A stretch of DNA of 64,000 nucleotides from Cordylochernes scorpioides (lineage: Eukaryota > Arthropoda > Arachnida > Pseudoscorpiones > Chernetidae): NCBI GenBank assembly GCA_030710605.1, contig CP092880.1:4337820-4401819 (forward strand). The letters run 5' to 3'. Shown here in pieces: positions 1 through 9,487 of the stretch. Both the position numbers and the translations under genes were made by a program. How positions within the stretch are numbered: the first letter of the stretch is position 1; every line of letters begins with the position of its first letter. Under the pieces are notes generated by a model. It made no database searches. It had not been told where the DNA came from and saw only the letters and a list, made by a program, of their open reading frames with translations.

Positions 1-139
1 GATAGGGGCTGTTAATGGGATGGGGAAACTTCTTTTACTTTTAAAACCTACATCTCATTTGTTAGAAGCTTTAACCTGAAGTAAATTACATTAAATAAAT
101 AATTTATAATGCTCTTCTGTATTTTCTATTCATTAATAT

Positions 140-387
140 TGTGGCGAAGAAATACTTTATTATTTAATTTAATATTATTCAATGAAAATATTCAACAGAT
201 TATAAAAATATATTACTTTGTATTTTTAAAATCATCATAAAAATATTTCTTTGCTTGCTTTGTTCAAGATTCCCTAGCTGTAGATAGTTGGGGTTGGTTT
301 GTTAATATTTGTCGACTGGTCGTGGTGACGTCATTAATAAATACTTTCACATCTTCAGATATACAAAGACTTGATTTCTACACTACA
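140..387. mobile_element. Solo LTR-like repeat
   Basis: The block begins TG and ends CA and is flanked on both sides by ATAT (136-139 and 388-391), as expected of a solo LTR with a 4-bp target duplication. A longer relative lies at 21810-22277, also flanked by ATAT, and shares the end segments including GACGTCAT and AATAAATACTTT. The flanks are AT-rich, so the duplication alone is weak; the match between two copies is the stronger support. No internal retroviral genes are attached. Confidence 0.5.
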
Positions 388-502
388 ATATTTTCAGTCA
401 AAATTTTAGTAAAGTTGTGTTAGTTTTCTGTTTTCTGTGGCTAGCTACTATTTGAATGATAGAATCATATTATAGTAATAAAGAAAAATAGAAAGAGATT
501 GA

Positions 503-707
503 TTACATATGAATTATGTCAGAAAGATGTGTGCTTGATAAACTCGTCGCCGTAAACTTTGATTCCTTCTTCAAGATGATGTCTGGCGATTCTTTATCTT
601 GTAATATAATGTGACCCTTATCAAGGAGAGAGTTTACAAATATCATTTCTTGGGAGGCTCTACTAGCTTTCTTAGATCTACCATCATAATTGATTCCCAT
701 CTTCCAT
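503..707 (-). CDS. Possible terminal exon of an unrecognised gene
   Basis: On the minus strand a pyrimidine-rich tract ending CATCTAG at 708 could be a splice acceptor. It opens a frame of about 67 residues, rich in Lys and Ser, ending at a stop at 503. The composition looks like coding sequence, but I do not recognise a family. The open stretch at 764-1039 on the same strand does not join it in a consistent phase, so the upstream exon is not identified. Confidence 0.25.
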
Positions 708-1424
708 CTAGATGACAAAGAAATCAGCGGCGTAGATCAATGTGTGACTAACCATCACGAATTTCATTCTGTGAGGATATCTTCTCCGTCCGAATTCTTG
801 AAGATCCCTGGCCACCACTGCCACTTCCCTGGATCCAAGAAGACCTGAAGATTTCCACGCTCAAATCCCTGCCTGTATGAACACCGAGAAGACAAGAAAC
901 AGAATGTACTAAGATAGAACGGTCGAAAATTCAATAGAAGCATTCCTATTCTAATATGGGTAATTCTCTTCTCACTGTATGACAAGATATCCGAGAGGTA
1001 GAGATCCCAGAGTGAAGTTGTGGAAATATGGATGGACATCAGCTACGGGAGGATGGCCCAAGTGTGTGTGTACAGGACAGGCGCCACGACAGCATTCCAA
1101 TGTGAGGGGAGCAGGAAAGTCGGAGAGATAAGTTGGCTACGGGAAGTGGGCTCCGGGCGTGTGGCCGTATGGACTGACCGGGAAGACGATGACAAGGACT
1201 CTGGTGTCGGACAATGAAGACATCTACTGTATATAGTTACTAATCTACTCTTTAGCGATCTTATGATAAATATACCGTACTAAGCTGTATCCACAAAGAA
1301 TCCACATTGTTCTCTTAGAAACATTATACGCAAACGATTATACGACTAAGAAGAGTCGTAACACTATGTTGACTTAGGAGAGAGACTGAGTTAAGCTTGG
1401 CACAAGGGAGGTAACAATGGAATC

Positions 1425-1604
1425 ATGTTGGGGGCCGAAGTACTGGTCCAGCTTCCACTCTGGTTTCAAGTTCTGACGGTGGTGTGGCTTGGTGTATTGG
1501 TCATCGGGCTATGTGCACTCTTTGTCAGTCGTCCGGTTGTCCCCGTGGTCGAGCCTTGTCATCCGGAGTGTCGGTATTGTCTCCAAGACGACGTCCCTAA
1601 CTGA
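1425..1604 (+). CDS. Possible 59-residue single-pass membrane protein
   Basis: An ATG at 1425 opens a 59-codon frame. Residues about 8-34 are strongly hydrophobic (VLVIGLCALFV inside), followed by a short tail with Pro-Val repeats and Cys at 45, 49 and 52. The layout, a membrane segment near the N-terminus then a Cys-bearing tail, resembles the ORFs at 12956-13189 and 16624-17172, although the sequences are not alike. It is short and could be chance or one exon of a longer gene. No homologue is recognised. Confidence 0.3.
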   Translation: MLGAEVLVQLPLWFQVLTVVWLGVLVIGLCALFVSRPVVPVVEPCHPECRYCLQDDVPN

Positions 1605-1699
1605 CCGGAGTACAGCACAGTTCCTGCTTCACTTGAATCTTGGAATCGCGATAACATCATTTGTCAACTCACCCAGGATCTCTGCCGCTATCTGGAGCT

Positions 1700-2227
1700 A
1701 AAGTCGGTTCCCCTTAGTCTGGTCCGGGAAGTGATGAACGCCATATGAAAAAGAACCTCATCAATTAGCATTCCAAGAAACAAATACCAAAAATTGATAT
1801 TCTATTAGAAATAAAAGAACAATACCTCATAGAAGCCATCCGAATATTACGACAATGAATTACGGATTGCGTAAACTATCTAGACGAGCTATTGTAGTGG
1901 AAAGAGATTCAAAGAAAAGAAAAAGAGAGCTATCTGAAAAATAATCTTAAATTTGAATTCCATCATACAGAAATTATCTATGTTCTGTATTATAGATTGT
2001 ATTATGACAAAATAGTGTATATGGCTGGAAATATAACAGACAATTAGGAGCTAGATACGTGACTGGCTCACCGCCCTCTGTTTATTCATTAACTATTACA
2101 GCATGGTGTAGTTTGAATACCACCACTTTAAAACCTCCCGATATTCTATATTTTAAATTCAATTGATTTAAATCTATTGGACATTAATTAATTAAAGGTC
2201 TCCGGAGATGTGTTTCTTTATATTTTA
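1700..2227. other. AT-rich intergenic stretch
   Basis: No convincing exon, RNA gene or terminal repeat was seen here. It is AT-rich single-copy-looking sequence within this window. Confidence 0.5.
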
Positions 2228-2772
2228 TTGTTGTCGTGTCCTATGAAGAGCCTCAGATGTCTCCATGCATATCTATCACAGCAATGTTCTCTATCTTGGG
2301 TGTGTAAAGCTGCTGTTCTGGGTCCATGTCAATTTAATGTTGTGTTGTCGTGTCCAGTGAAGATCCTCAGATGTCCCCGTGCATATCTATCACAGCAGAC
2401 GCAATGTCCACTATCTTGGGTGTGTAAAGCTGTTGCTCTGGGTCCATGTCAATTTTATGTTGTTGTTGTCGTATCCAGTGAAGAGCATCAGATGTCCCCG
2501 TGCATCTCTATCAGAGAAGTCGTAATGTCCACTATCTTGGTGGGGAAAAGCTGTTGCTCTGGGTCCATGTCAAATTTCTGTTGTTATCGTGTCCAATGAA
2601 GAGATTCAGATATCCCCCTGAATCTCTATCACAGCAGTCGCAATGTCCACTATCTTGGGTGTGTAAAGCTTCTGTTCTGGGTCCATGTCAATTTTCTGTT
2701 GTTGTCGTGTCCAATGAAGAGACTCAGATGTCCCCGTGCATCTCTATCACAGCAGACGCAATGTTCACTATC
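2228..2772. repeat. 118-bp minisatellite, about five units
   Basis: Five imperfect units of about 118 bp each contain TCTATCACAGCAG, TATCTTGGGTGTGTAAAGC and GGGTCCATGTCAATTTT. The same satellite forms larger arrays at 17537-18458 and 36711-37633. Open frames through it stop inside each unit, at the TAA of GTGTGTAAAGC on the plus strand, so the overlapping ORFs are not genes. The longer arrays sit beside the 3' end of a gypsy-like relic; no such relic is evident here. Confidence 0.85.
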
Positions 2773-2798
2773 TTTTATTATATTAATACCGTCTTAAA

Positions 2799-2825
2799 AT
2801 TTCGGGCATCTCTGCCCATCTACAG
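2799..2825 (-). ncRNA. Degenerate hammerhead-like motif
   Basis: Read on the minus strand: CUGUAGA, a 5-bp hairpin GGGCA/UGCCC, then GAAA. It resembles the hammerhead core CUGANGA-stem II-GAAA, but the conserved A at core position 6 is U, so activity is unlikely. Similar forms lie at 53723-53750 and 61392-61419. Probably a remnant of a Penelope-like or related retroelement end. Confidence 0.3.
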
Positions 2826-3101
2826 GAGAACATATATAATGAATAAAACGCTGCCTGATGCCAAATTATCTTGATGGAGTTAATAAGGAGATAAACAGCA
2901 ATATCACTACACAGCTGGCACCAAATAGTTCTAACCGACACCACGAGGGGGAGCTCCCATCAACAGATAACGCCCCACGTGTTCTACCTTCTATGGTTGT
3001 TAAGGCTTAGTTTTATGGTTGTATTGCAAGATTGTTTAAAATTCTCAAAAGGTCTCTTATCGGGAAATATTTTGCCTTAGGTGCAATTTTTTAGCTATAA
3101 A

Positions 3102-3597
3102 TCTATATATATAAAAATGAATGTATGTGTGTGTGTGTGTGTGTCCTTTATGCCTGACCAAACCACTCATTGGAACGCCATGAAACTTTGGGAAGTTATT
3201 CAGTATAGTACTGGGAAGGTTTCTAGCAAATAAAATTTTTGAAATAACTTTTCGCTTTAAAATAATCAAGATAAATATTCTAATTTATCTGTTATAATTC
3301 AACAATCTGCTCTAAATATTATCATGATGATACGATGATTTTGTAATGTAGAAAATTAGGAAAGACAAAATTCAGGATGACACGGCAATTTATTTGAGAC
3401 AAGAATAATGATACAATTCAAAGGCAAGATACTATTCCTTTAACTTCCAATTACCGAGGGAACCAATTAATATTGATTTTATTCAACTTATCGAGTATTT
3501 TTCAAGGGACCGGGAAAAAATGTTCACTTTATCGAGAGATTCGTTAGACAAACCTTTACTCGGGTAAAACCCGGGCGAAGCCGGGTACGTCCGCTAG
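3102..3597 (+). mobile_element. Non-autonomous Helitron, copy 1
   Basis: It starts A^TC with TCTATATATATAAAA and ends with a GC-rich hairpin (ACCCGGGCGAAGCCGGGT) a few bases before CTAG^T. These are the known Helitron ends: 5' TC, 3' hairpin plus CTAG, insertion between A and T, no target duplication. The interior has GT-rich simple sequence and no replicase or helicase. It abuts the next copy directly. Confidence 0.8.
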
Positions 3598-4299
3598 TCT
3601 ATATATATAAAATTGAATGTCTGTCTGTCTGTTTGTCTGTTTGTCTGTGGTCTGTGTGTACTCTATAGATTCAAAAACCGTACATCCAATCGCCGTGAAA
3701 TTTTGGGATATTATTAGGCATGTCCCCGGAAAGGTTTACGAAAAATAATATCTTGAATATCTATAATATCCTTAGAGTTATTTGCAGAATTGTAGCTTTA
3801 ACTCGCAAGCAGCGCCACCTTGCAACGGAGATAGGCTTAGTTCTGCCCCACCCCGTTAGAGAATGGATTCGCCCGGCCGCCGGCCGACATTCCAAGTACC
3901 CACCGACCAATCAGGGCAGAGTTGGTGACACAGCTGTGCGGGAGAGCCTCGCGGGAGCTTGCCCAAGATGACCTCCGGGAACTTCGTCCATCTTCCATAA
4001 ACGACCATGAATTTATTCAACCTTATCGAGTATTTTTCAAGGGACCGGGAAAAAATGTTCACTAGATAAAACGATGATTTTGTAATGTAGAAAATTATGA
4101 AAGACAAAATTCAGGATGACACGGCACACAGGGACCGGGAAAAAATGTTCACTTTATCGAGAGATTCAAATATACGAGTTTCAAATTATCAAAATATATC
4201 TTTCTTTTTATAAGTTTATAGAGAATTGTTTTAACAAATGTTCGTTAGACAAACCTTTACTCGGGTAAAACCTCGGGCGAAGCCGGGTACGTCCGCTAG
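3598..4299 (+). mobile_element. Non-autonomous Helitron, copy 2, with GC-rich core
   Basis: It starts TC directly after the CTAG of copy 1 and ends CTAG at 4296-4299 after the same hairpin. Positions of about 3800-3990 form a GC-rich island in an AT-rich element, including CGGCCGCCGGCC and ACCAATCAGGGC. A similarly placed GC-rich core occurs in the Helitron at 6745-7257. A short direct repeat of the 3' part (around 4020-4160) suggests internal rearrangement. Confidence 0.8.
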
Positions 4300-4403
4300 T
4301 ATATATATATAACCTTACAATATAAAATTGCGGAGGATAATTTTCATGAACAAAAAGAAAGACATCTCTATCTTTAAATATGTACCAGAACGATACATTT
4401 GTC

Positions 4404-4757
4404 TTCTTCTTTTTATCTCCAAACTGGGCGAAGTAGAATATGTCTGCCTTTGTCATTAAGACTGGGAGCATGGATACAAAAATTGCATTTTGGCTAGAGT
4501 TAAGCTTTAGGTATTAATATAAAGTTGTCCTAGAAGTTTGTAAACACTTATACAGACGATTCTCTTGTGAGAAATGGATCCAAAAAGAAATGAGAAAAGG
4601 CGAAGAAATGGAAACCTCGCTCAGAAAAGAGAAAAAGAAGAAAAAAAAGGCTGAGGAAGATTTTAAATAGAAAAACATGGAAAGAATATCTATGTACAAA
4701 AGTTGAGGCTATATACATCGTGGCAGGATAATTTCGTAAAGCTACTCAGTGGCAGGC
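4404..4757 (-). repeat. Split fragment of dispersed repeat A
   Basis: 4404-4472 and 4739-4757 are adjacent parts of repeat A (compare 60093-60444), separated by about 265 bp. The inserted stretch holds AAGTTGTCCTAGAAGTTTGT, a relative of the MITE end at 21389. The simplest reading is a later insertion into the repeat. Confidence 0.45.
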
Positions 4758-5415
4758 CGATGCACTTGTTCATTTTCCTAGTAATTAAAGAATGAGTTGT
4801 CTCTTTGGGTACGTGGATATCATCCTGCAACTTGTATTCTTGCCTGAAAATAAAACATTGCCACTTCACTAGATTAAAAAAAAAGCTGATTGGTAAACTC
4901 GACCGATTTCATAGAATGTAATCGAAGCCGTCACTGTACTGATGAGGACCATAGTCCGAAACCATGGTATACTGGTTGTTGGCTTTTGCCTGAATTCGCC
5001 AAAATTGGTGTTGTGGCTCATTCATTATCATCACTAGTAGAATTTTTCACTAGGGTGATGAACAAGTGCAATCGCTCTGATGTCTAATTGAAGAGAGAGG
5101 CCTCTTTCTGTACACATATATACCAATTGTCTTGCAGTATAGAGCCTAGAGATCAAAAAGACTCTAGTTAGGGAGGTTATGTGATCTTAGAAATTTGATT
5201 ATATTTCATAGGCAGCTTTATAAGAGTTGAATAAAGTTCGTGTTTTTCTTCAAACGTTGTAACGTCCTCGTGTGTGTTGGTTAACGTTAATCAGCAAGAA
5301 GTATTTGGAAGTTTAAAAAAGAAAAGTCTTTATTTATTTTTGGCTAACATCAGACATAATTACTATATATAGTCACGACCGTCTTTCCTCATCGGCCGCC
5401 TCTGTCACGGATAAT
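4758..5415. other. No supported feature
   Basis: Mixed sequence with short open frames only. No exon signals, tRNA or terminal repeats that I can support. Confidence 0.4.
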
Positions 5416-5674
5416 ATACAGTTATCATCGGCATGCGTTCTTAATTCTGTCACCGTTTGCTTTTGGTTCAGTGGTAGAATGCTCGCCTGCCACGCGGGCG
5501 CCCCGGGTTCGATTCCCGGCCGATGCATTTTTTTTTTTTGCAATTTTTAAAACTCATTTATATATTATACAAGAATGACATCCACGGCGCCAATTTATAA
5601 TTGTAACGAATAGTATTTGAATAAAAGCATTTAATCGGGTAAACCCCGGGCGTTGCCCGGGTCATTCGGCTAGT
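5416..5674 (+). mobile_element. Helitron-tailed unit carrying a tRNA-Gly sequence
   Basis: A second copy at 59497-59752 shares the whole unit: a short leader (TATACAGTTATCA), a tRNA-Gly-like segment, a T run, about 90 bp of AT-rich sequence, then the Helitron-type 3' end CCCGGGCGTTGCCCGGG followed by CTAG^T. The 3' end matches that of the Helitron at 6745-7257. The 5' boundary is where the two copies stop matching and lacks the usual Helitron TC start. It could be a tRNA-derived SINE joined to a Helitron tail, or a Helitron that captured a tRNA gene. Confidence 0.6.
5459..5527 (+). tRNA. tRNA-Gly(GCC)-like pseudo-tRNA
   Basis: The D arm (GGTTCAGTGGTAGAATG), anticodon arm with GCC at 5489-5491, T arm (CGGGTTCGATTCCCG) and 3' acceptor strand CCGATGC are present. 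The 5' acceptor strand reads GCTTTTGG and cannot pair with it, so it is unlikely to yield a mature tRNA. The A and B box promoter elements look intact, so RNA polymerase III transcription of the unit is possible. Confidence 0.7.
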
Positions 5675-5799
5675 ATTAATATAGCAGACATAAGTTTACA
5701 TGTGATATATATTACAATAAGTCAAAAGGCAACTGCACAGAGTACCATCAGTGATAATTATGTGCTCACTGATAATTTACTATATAGGCATGCCAGCTG

Positions 5800-6002
5800 C
5801 CGTTACAAAACGTTGTTTCTCTTAATATTTGACGAATAATATTATTATGGCGCTTGTCGAATAATATTATCACGGCGAATACATAATAATACCTTATACA
5901 ATTACTTTATACATAATACAAAGACAATATACATAACGGCGAATAATATTGGTATTTTAATTTTTTTGCAAGTGTTTACGAAATTTTGGGATAACCTTAT
6001 AT
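5800..6002 (-). mobile_element. Relic of the TTTGGGACAACCTT MITE
   Basis: Contains the AATAATATT...CGGCGAATA and CAAAGACAATATACATAACGG segments of the MITE at 21389-21632 in the opposite orientation, ending TTTTGGGATAACCTTATA at the right. The left TIR is lost. Confidence 0.55.
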
Positions 6003-6101
6003 TAATACCTAAAGCTTAACTCTATCCGAAATGAAATTTTTGTCTCCATTTCGATAAACAAGATAGATAAACAAAATAGAAACAACATTTCTATAACTCT
6101 G

Positions 6102-6456
6102 CCTTTGCCGGTCCCAAGCCCGGATGAAAAAGGAGGAGGGGGAGCAGTAACAAGCTCACTAAAAAACCTGGGCTCAGCTGGCCCGGCTGATAGTACCCTG
6201 TAAGGGCTCCTAATCCAGGGATACAGATGAGCAGCGTTTGTACTCCACGTTAGGAGCGGCTGCACATGGCGTCTGTTCCTCATGTCAGAGGCGGCTATTT
6301 CTTTTGGAGCTAAGCGGCCTGCCACTGAGTAGTTCTCCCAGTCTTAATGACAAAGGCAGACGCATTCTACTTCACCCAATCATGATGGTTGTCTTTTACA
6401 AGCTTGATACCCTGATATGATTGAGTGGAGATAAGAAAGAAGAAGAGGAAGAAAGA
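6102..6456. repeat. Dispersed repeat A
   Basis: About 350-bp repeat with a GAAGAAGA-type 3' end. Landmarks are CCGGATGAAAAAGGAGGAGG, TAATCCAGGGATACAG, GCGGCTGCACATG and CTCCCAGTCTTAATGACAAA. Other copies: 15117-15477, 34292-34651, 57226-57547, 60093-60444 and, inverted, 62425-62878. The simple-sequence tail fits a SINE or the 3' end of a non-LTR element; I found no tRNA-like head. Confidence 0.75.
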
Positions 6457-6744
6457 GTTGCAAACATAAATATTGTCGATTATTTTAGACTTCCTTATTG
6501 TGTGTGGAAGGCTTGGTTTCCTCACTAATAAATCTGGCCAATAAAAACTTACGAGTTATTTGATTGGCCTTCGTAATAAATGCAATTTTATTTTGTTCTC
6601 TTTCGTCTGAGACATCAGGAATCTAATAAAATTTGGAAAGTTTTGTTCTTTGTAATGCACTCTTGGATGTAGTTCTTGTGCCTATTATTATTATTATTTT
6701 GTGTTCAAATTTTAAATTTTAAGCTTTAAAATATTTCACATATA

Positions 6745-7257
6745 TCTATATATATAAAAATGGAAGTTTGTTGGTCCGTTGGTCTGTTGGTCCGTTGGTC
6801 CGTTGGTCCGTCCGTGAGTGATAATCTTCTACATCGCTCAACCAATCGTGATGAAACTTTGGGAAGATGTTTAGTATACTACCGGGATGGTTTATGGCTA
6901 ATTACTCTTTAGAAATAACCTTTCGTTGCATTTGTATTTACAATAAAACGTAAATTCACTCGCAATCTGCGCCCCTCTCGCGGCAGACGGGGGATGGCGG
7001 CGCGCGACGATTGGCTGCCGGCGCAGCACGTGACCTCCCTGCCCCCCCCCCCACCGAGTAAATGAGATCTCCCGGCTGACGGCCGAGCAGCGCCCTCTAG
7101 AACGCGTGCCGATTTTGACGGCGCGGGGCGCTCCCGGTTGGACAGTTGCGCGGGGGCAGAGTGACCTCGCGGGTGCCCTCCGTGAACTACATCCATTTTC
7201 CATATGTAATATACATTTAATCGTGTAAACCCGGGCGTTGCCCGGGTCATTCGTCTA
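6745..7257 (+). mobile_element. Non-autonomous Helitron with GC-rich core
   Basis: Starts TCTATATATATAAAAA and ends with the hairpin CCCGGGCGTTGCCCGGG then TCATTCGTCTAC, where CTAG has mutated to CTAC. Positions about 6960-7190 are very GC-rich, with GCAGCACGTGACC (an E-box), a C run and ACGATTGGCTG (inverted CCAAT). The layout of the core parallels that of the copy at 3598-4299. The 5' flank carries TTGGTCCG tandem units (6770-6815). Confidence 0.75.
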
Positions 7258-7329
7258 CAAATTCGCAGTAGTTCACTAATTCAAACCAAAATATCCGATA
7301 CATAGGTAAAAGAATACGTAGGAAGACTG

Positions 7330-8056
7330 ACATTTATTAATGCAGTGATTATAATCAATGATTACAATGAAGGGCTATATTGTCTATATATATAAAAATC
7401 ACTTTCAAATATTAACGTAACGTTCCATTCTCAATCCCGTTGGGCTTTAGATCGGCTAAAACATTTTTATCTTTATTTGTGAATATTAATTTTACTGTAC
7501 TGAATAGTTTAGTATAATGTTAATTCAACTTATTACAATTTAGCCACTGCAACGCGTGGCAGGGTTCGCTGTGTAGTATACTATCAGGACGATTTCTGGC
7601 GAATTATTTTAGAATAATATTTATAGCAATAATTAGCAATAAATAGCAAATATTAACGTAACGTTCCATTCTCAATCCCGTTGGGCTTTAGATCGGCTAA
7701 AACATTTTTATCTTTATTTGTGAATATTAATTTTACTTTACTGAATAGTTTAGTATAATGTTAATTCAACTTATTACAATTTAGCCACTGCAACGCGTGG
7801 CAGGGTTCGCTGTGTAGTATACTATCAGGACGATTTCTGGCGAATTATTTTAGAATAATATTTATAGCAATAAATATAGCGAAATTAAGACGTAGTGATT
7901 ATATTCTGTGTTTGTGCATATATAAATATTTTACAGAAAATGTGAGAACTTTCTATTAGAATATCTAGAAAAGAAAAAACAATACATATAAACGAGTTCA
8001 CTGACATTTATTAATGCAGTGATTATAATCAATGATTATAATGAAGGGCTATATTA
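7330..8056 (+). repeat. Tandem Helitron-derived repeats
   Basis: A 241-bp segment is repeated at about 7411-7651 and 7652-7880 (CGTTCCATTCTCAATCCCGT and GTTTAGTATAATGTTAATTC in each). The flank GACATTTATTAATGCAGTG at 7330 recurs at 8003. Both lead into TCTATATATATAAAAATCAC. The 3' ends (GCAACGCGTGGCAGGGTTCG) are decayed versions of the intact 3' end at 8246. The block has therefore duplicated at two scales. Confidence 0.7.
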
Positions 8057-8246
8057 TCTATATATATAAAAATCACTTTCAAATTTTAGCGTAACTTTCC
8101 GTTCTCAATCCCGTTGGGCTTTCGATCTGCTGAAACATTTTTATCTTTATAAGTGAATATTGACTTTACTGTACTGAATAGTTTAGTATAATGTTAATGT
8201 AACATATTACAATTTAGCCACAGCAAGGCGTGGCCGGGTCCGCTAG
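8057..8246 (+). mobile_element. Compact 190-bp Helitron
   Basis: Starts TCTATATATATAAAAATC and ends with a GCCAC/GTGGC hairpin and CCGCTAG, followed by T. Both ends fit Helitron rules. It is the only complete member of the local tandem group. Confidence 0.65.
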
Positions 8247-8274
8247 TATGTTATATAAAAAAGGATTATCTGTT

Positions 8275-8642
8275 GATTTTTGAATTATTTTTAAGATTGA
8301 GATTATGATCTTGAGATTTGATATATTTTGGAATATATTAGTATTAGGTCAATGGTATTGACAAGACAGTCGTGGCAATAATTAAATGAAATTAGTTATC
8401 AAAAATAGCTTTAATTGAGCTTATGGAATATATAAAAGACATAATTTGATAAAAGTACTGCCTGTCTTAAGAATAAAAAAATGGAAAACTTATTTACATA
8501 ATGTACAAAAGGTTTGAGCCGGCCATCGGGAAACAACAACAATGAATTTTTATAGGGGAAGCGTGACCTCTGGCGGTCGATTTAACAGAATATTTGAATC
8601 TATGAAATATAATTTTAAATAAAATAAAATTTTAATATAACA
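8275..8642 (-). mobile_element. Diverged solo LTR, inverted
   Basis: This is a diverged reverse complement of the LTRs at 9256-9617 and 11452-11812. Shared landmarks are the TATA segment, read here as CTATAAAAATTCATTG, the segment with GTACATTATGTAAATAA, and CAGGCAGTACTTT. The element-sense 5' end is TGTTATATTAAAAT at 8642. It is more diverged than the two LTRs are from each other, so it is an older insertion of the family. Confidence 0.6.
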
Positions 8643-9340
8643 TATATAATGAAAAATAGTTGTTAAGGCATCCTTCCATGAGCAAACATACACTCGGGGG
8701 ATGCGATATGGATAACTGCTACCACTGAAGAACAGAATAAACTTCTTTAAAAGGACTTGCTTCATTGACAATTCTGCTGTTTCTATATACACTCATGGAC
8801 AAAACTTAAGGAAGTTGTACCTTTTAGCATGTATATCGGGATTAAGACAATAACTCTGAAAGATACACTCATGAACAAAACTTAAGGAAGTTGTACCTTT
8901 CAGCATGTATATCGGGATTAAGACAATAACTCTGAAAGATACACTCATGAACAAAACTTAAGGAAGTTGTACCTTTCAGCATGTATATCGGGATTCAGAC
9001 AATAACTCTGAAAGATATACTCATGAACAAAACTTAAGGAAGTTGTACCTTTCAGCGTGTATATCGGGATTAAGACAATAACTCTGAAAGATACACTCAT
9101 GGTGACAAAACTTAAGGAAGTTGTACCTTTCAGCGTGTATATCGGGATTCAGACAATAACTCTGAAAGATGTTACAGTGACCTTTATTGAAGACACGATA
9201 AAACAAAGAGTGAACAAAATCGCCTCTGTCTCCTTTAAAAAGAAGAATATATATATGTTATATTAAAATGTTATTTCATTTAAAATATATTTCATAGATA
9301 CAAATACTGCTAAATCGATCGCCAGAGGTCATGCTTCCCC

Positions 9341-9348
9341 TATAAATA
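9341..9348 (+). promoter_or_regulatory. TATA box in 5' LTR
   Basis: TATAAATA, repeated at 11537-11544 in the 3' LTR. It lies upstream of AATAAA at 9482-9487 (11678-11683), giving a U3-R-U5 order. Confidence 0.6.
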
Positions 9349-9481
9349 CACATTGTTGTTCTTCCCCGTGGCCGACCCAAAACATTTGTACATTATGTAA
9401 ATAATCTTTTCATTTTTTATTCTTACGCCTTAAGCCAGGCAGTACTTTAATCAAATTATGTTCTTATATATTTCTCAGCTC

Positions 9482-9487
9482 AATAAA
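9482..9487 (+). terminator. Polyadenylation signal in LTR
   Basis: AATAAA in CTCAATAAAGCAATATC, about 140 bp downstream of the LTR TATA box. The equivalent in the 3' LTR is 11678-11683. Confidence 0.55.

Noticed and set aside
764-1039. Minus-strand ORF of 91 codons
   Set aside because: An acceptor-like site lies inside it, but no frame joins the possible exon at 503-707 in phase; no homology.
5459-5527. Functional tRNA-Gly gene
   Set aside because: The 5' acceptor strand cannot pair with the 3' strand, and the same defect occurs in the second copy; it is part of a mobile unit.
6898-7250. Arg/Gly/Ala-rich minus-strand ORFs
   Set aside because: Produced by the GC-rich Helitron core; two frames are open at once, which argues for composition rather than coding.
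9021-9266. ORFs across the 76-bp array on both strands
   Set aside because: Repeat-derived frames in a MITE, with internal duplications of the same peptide.
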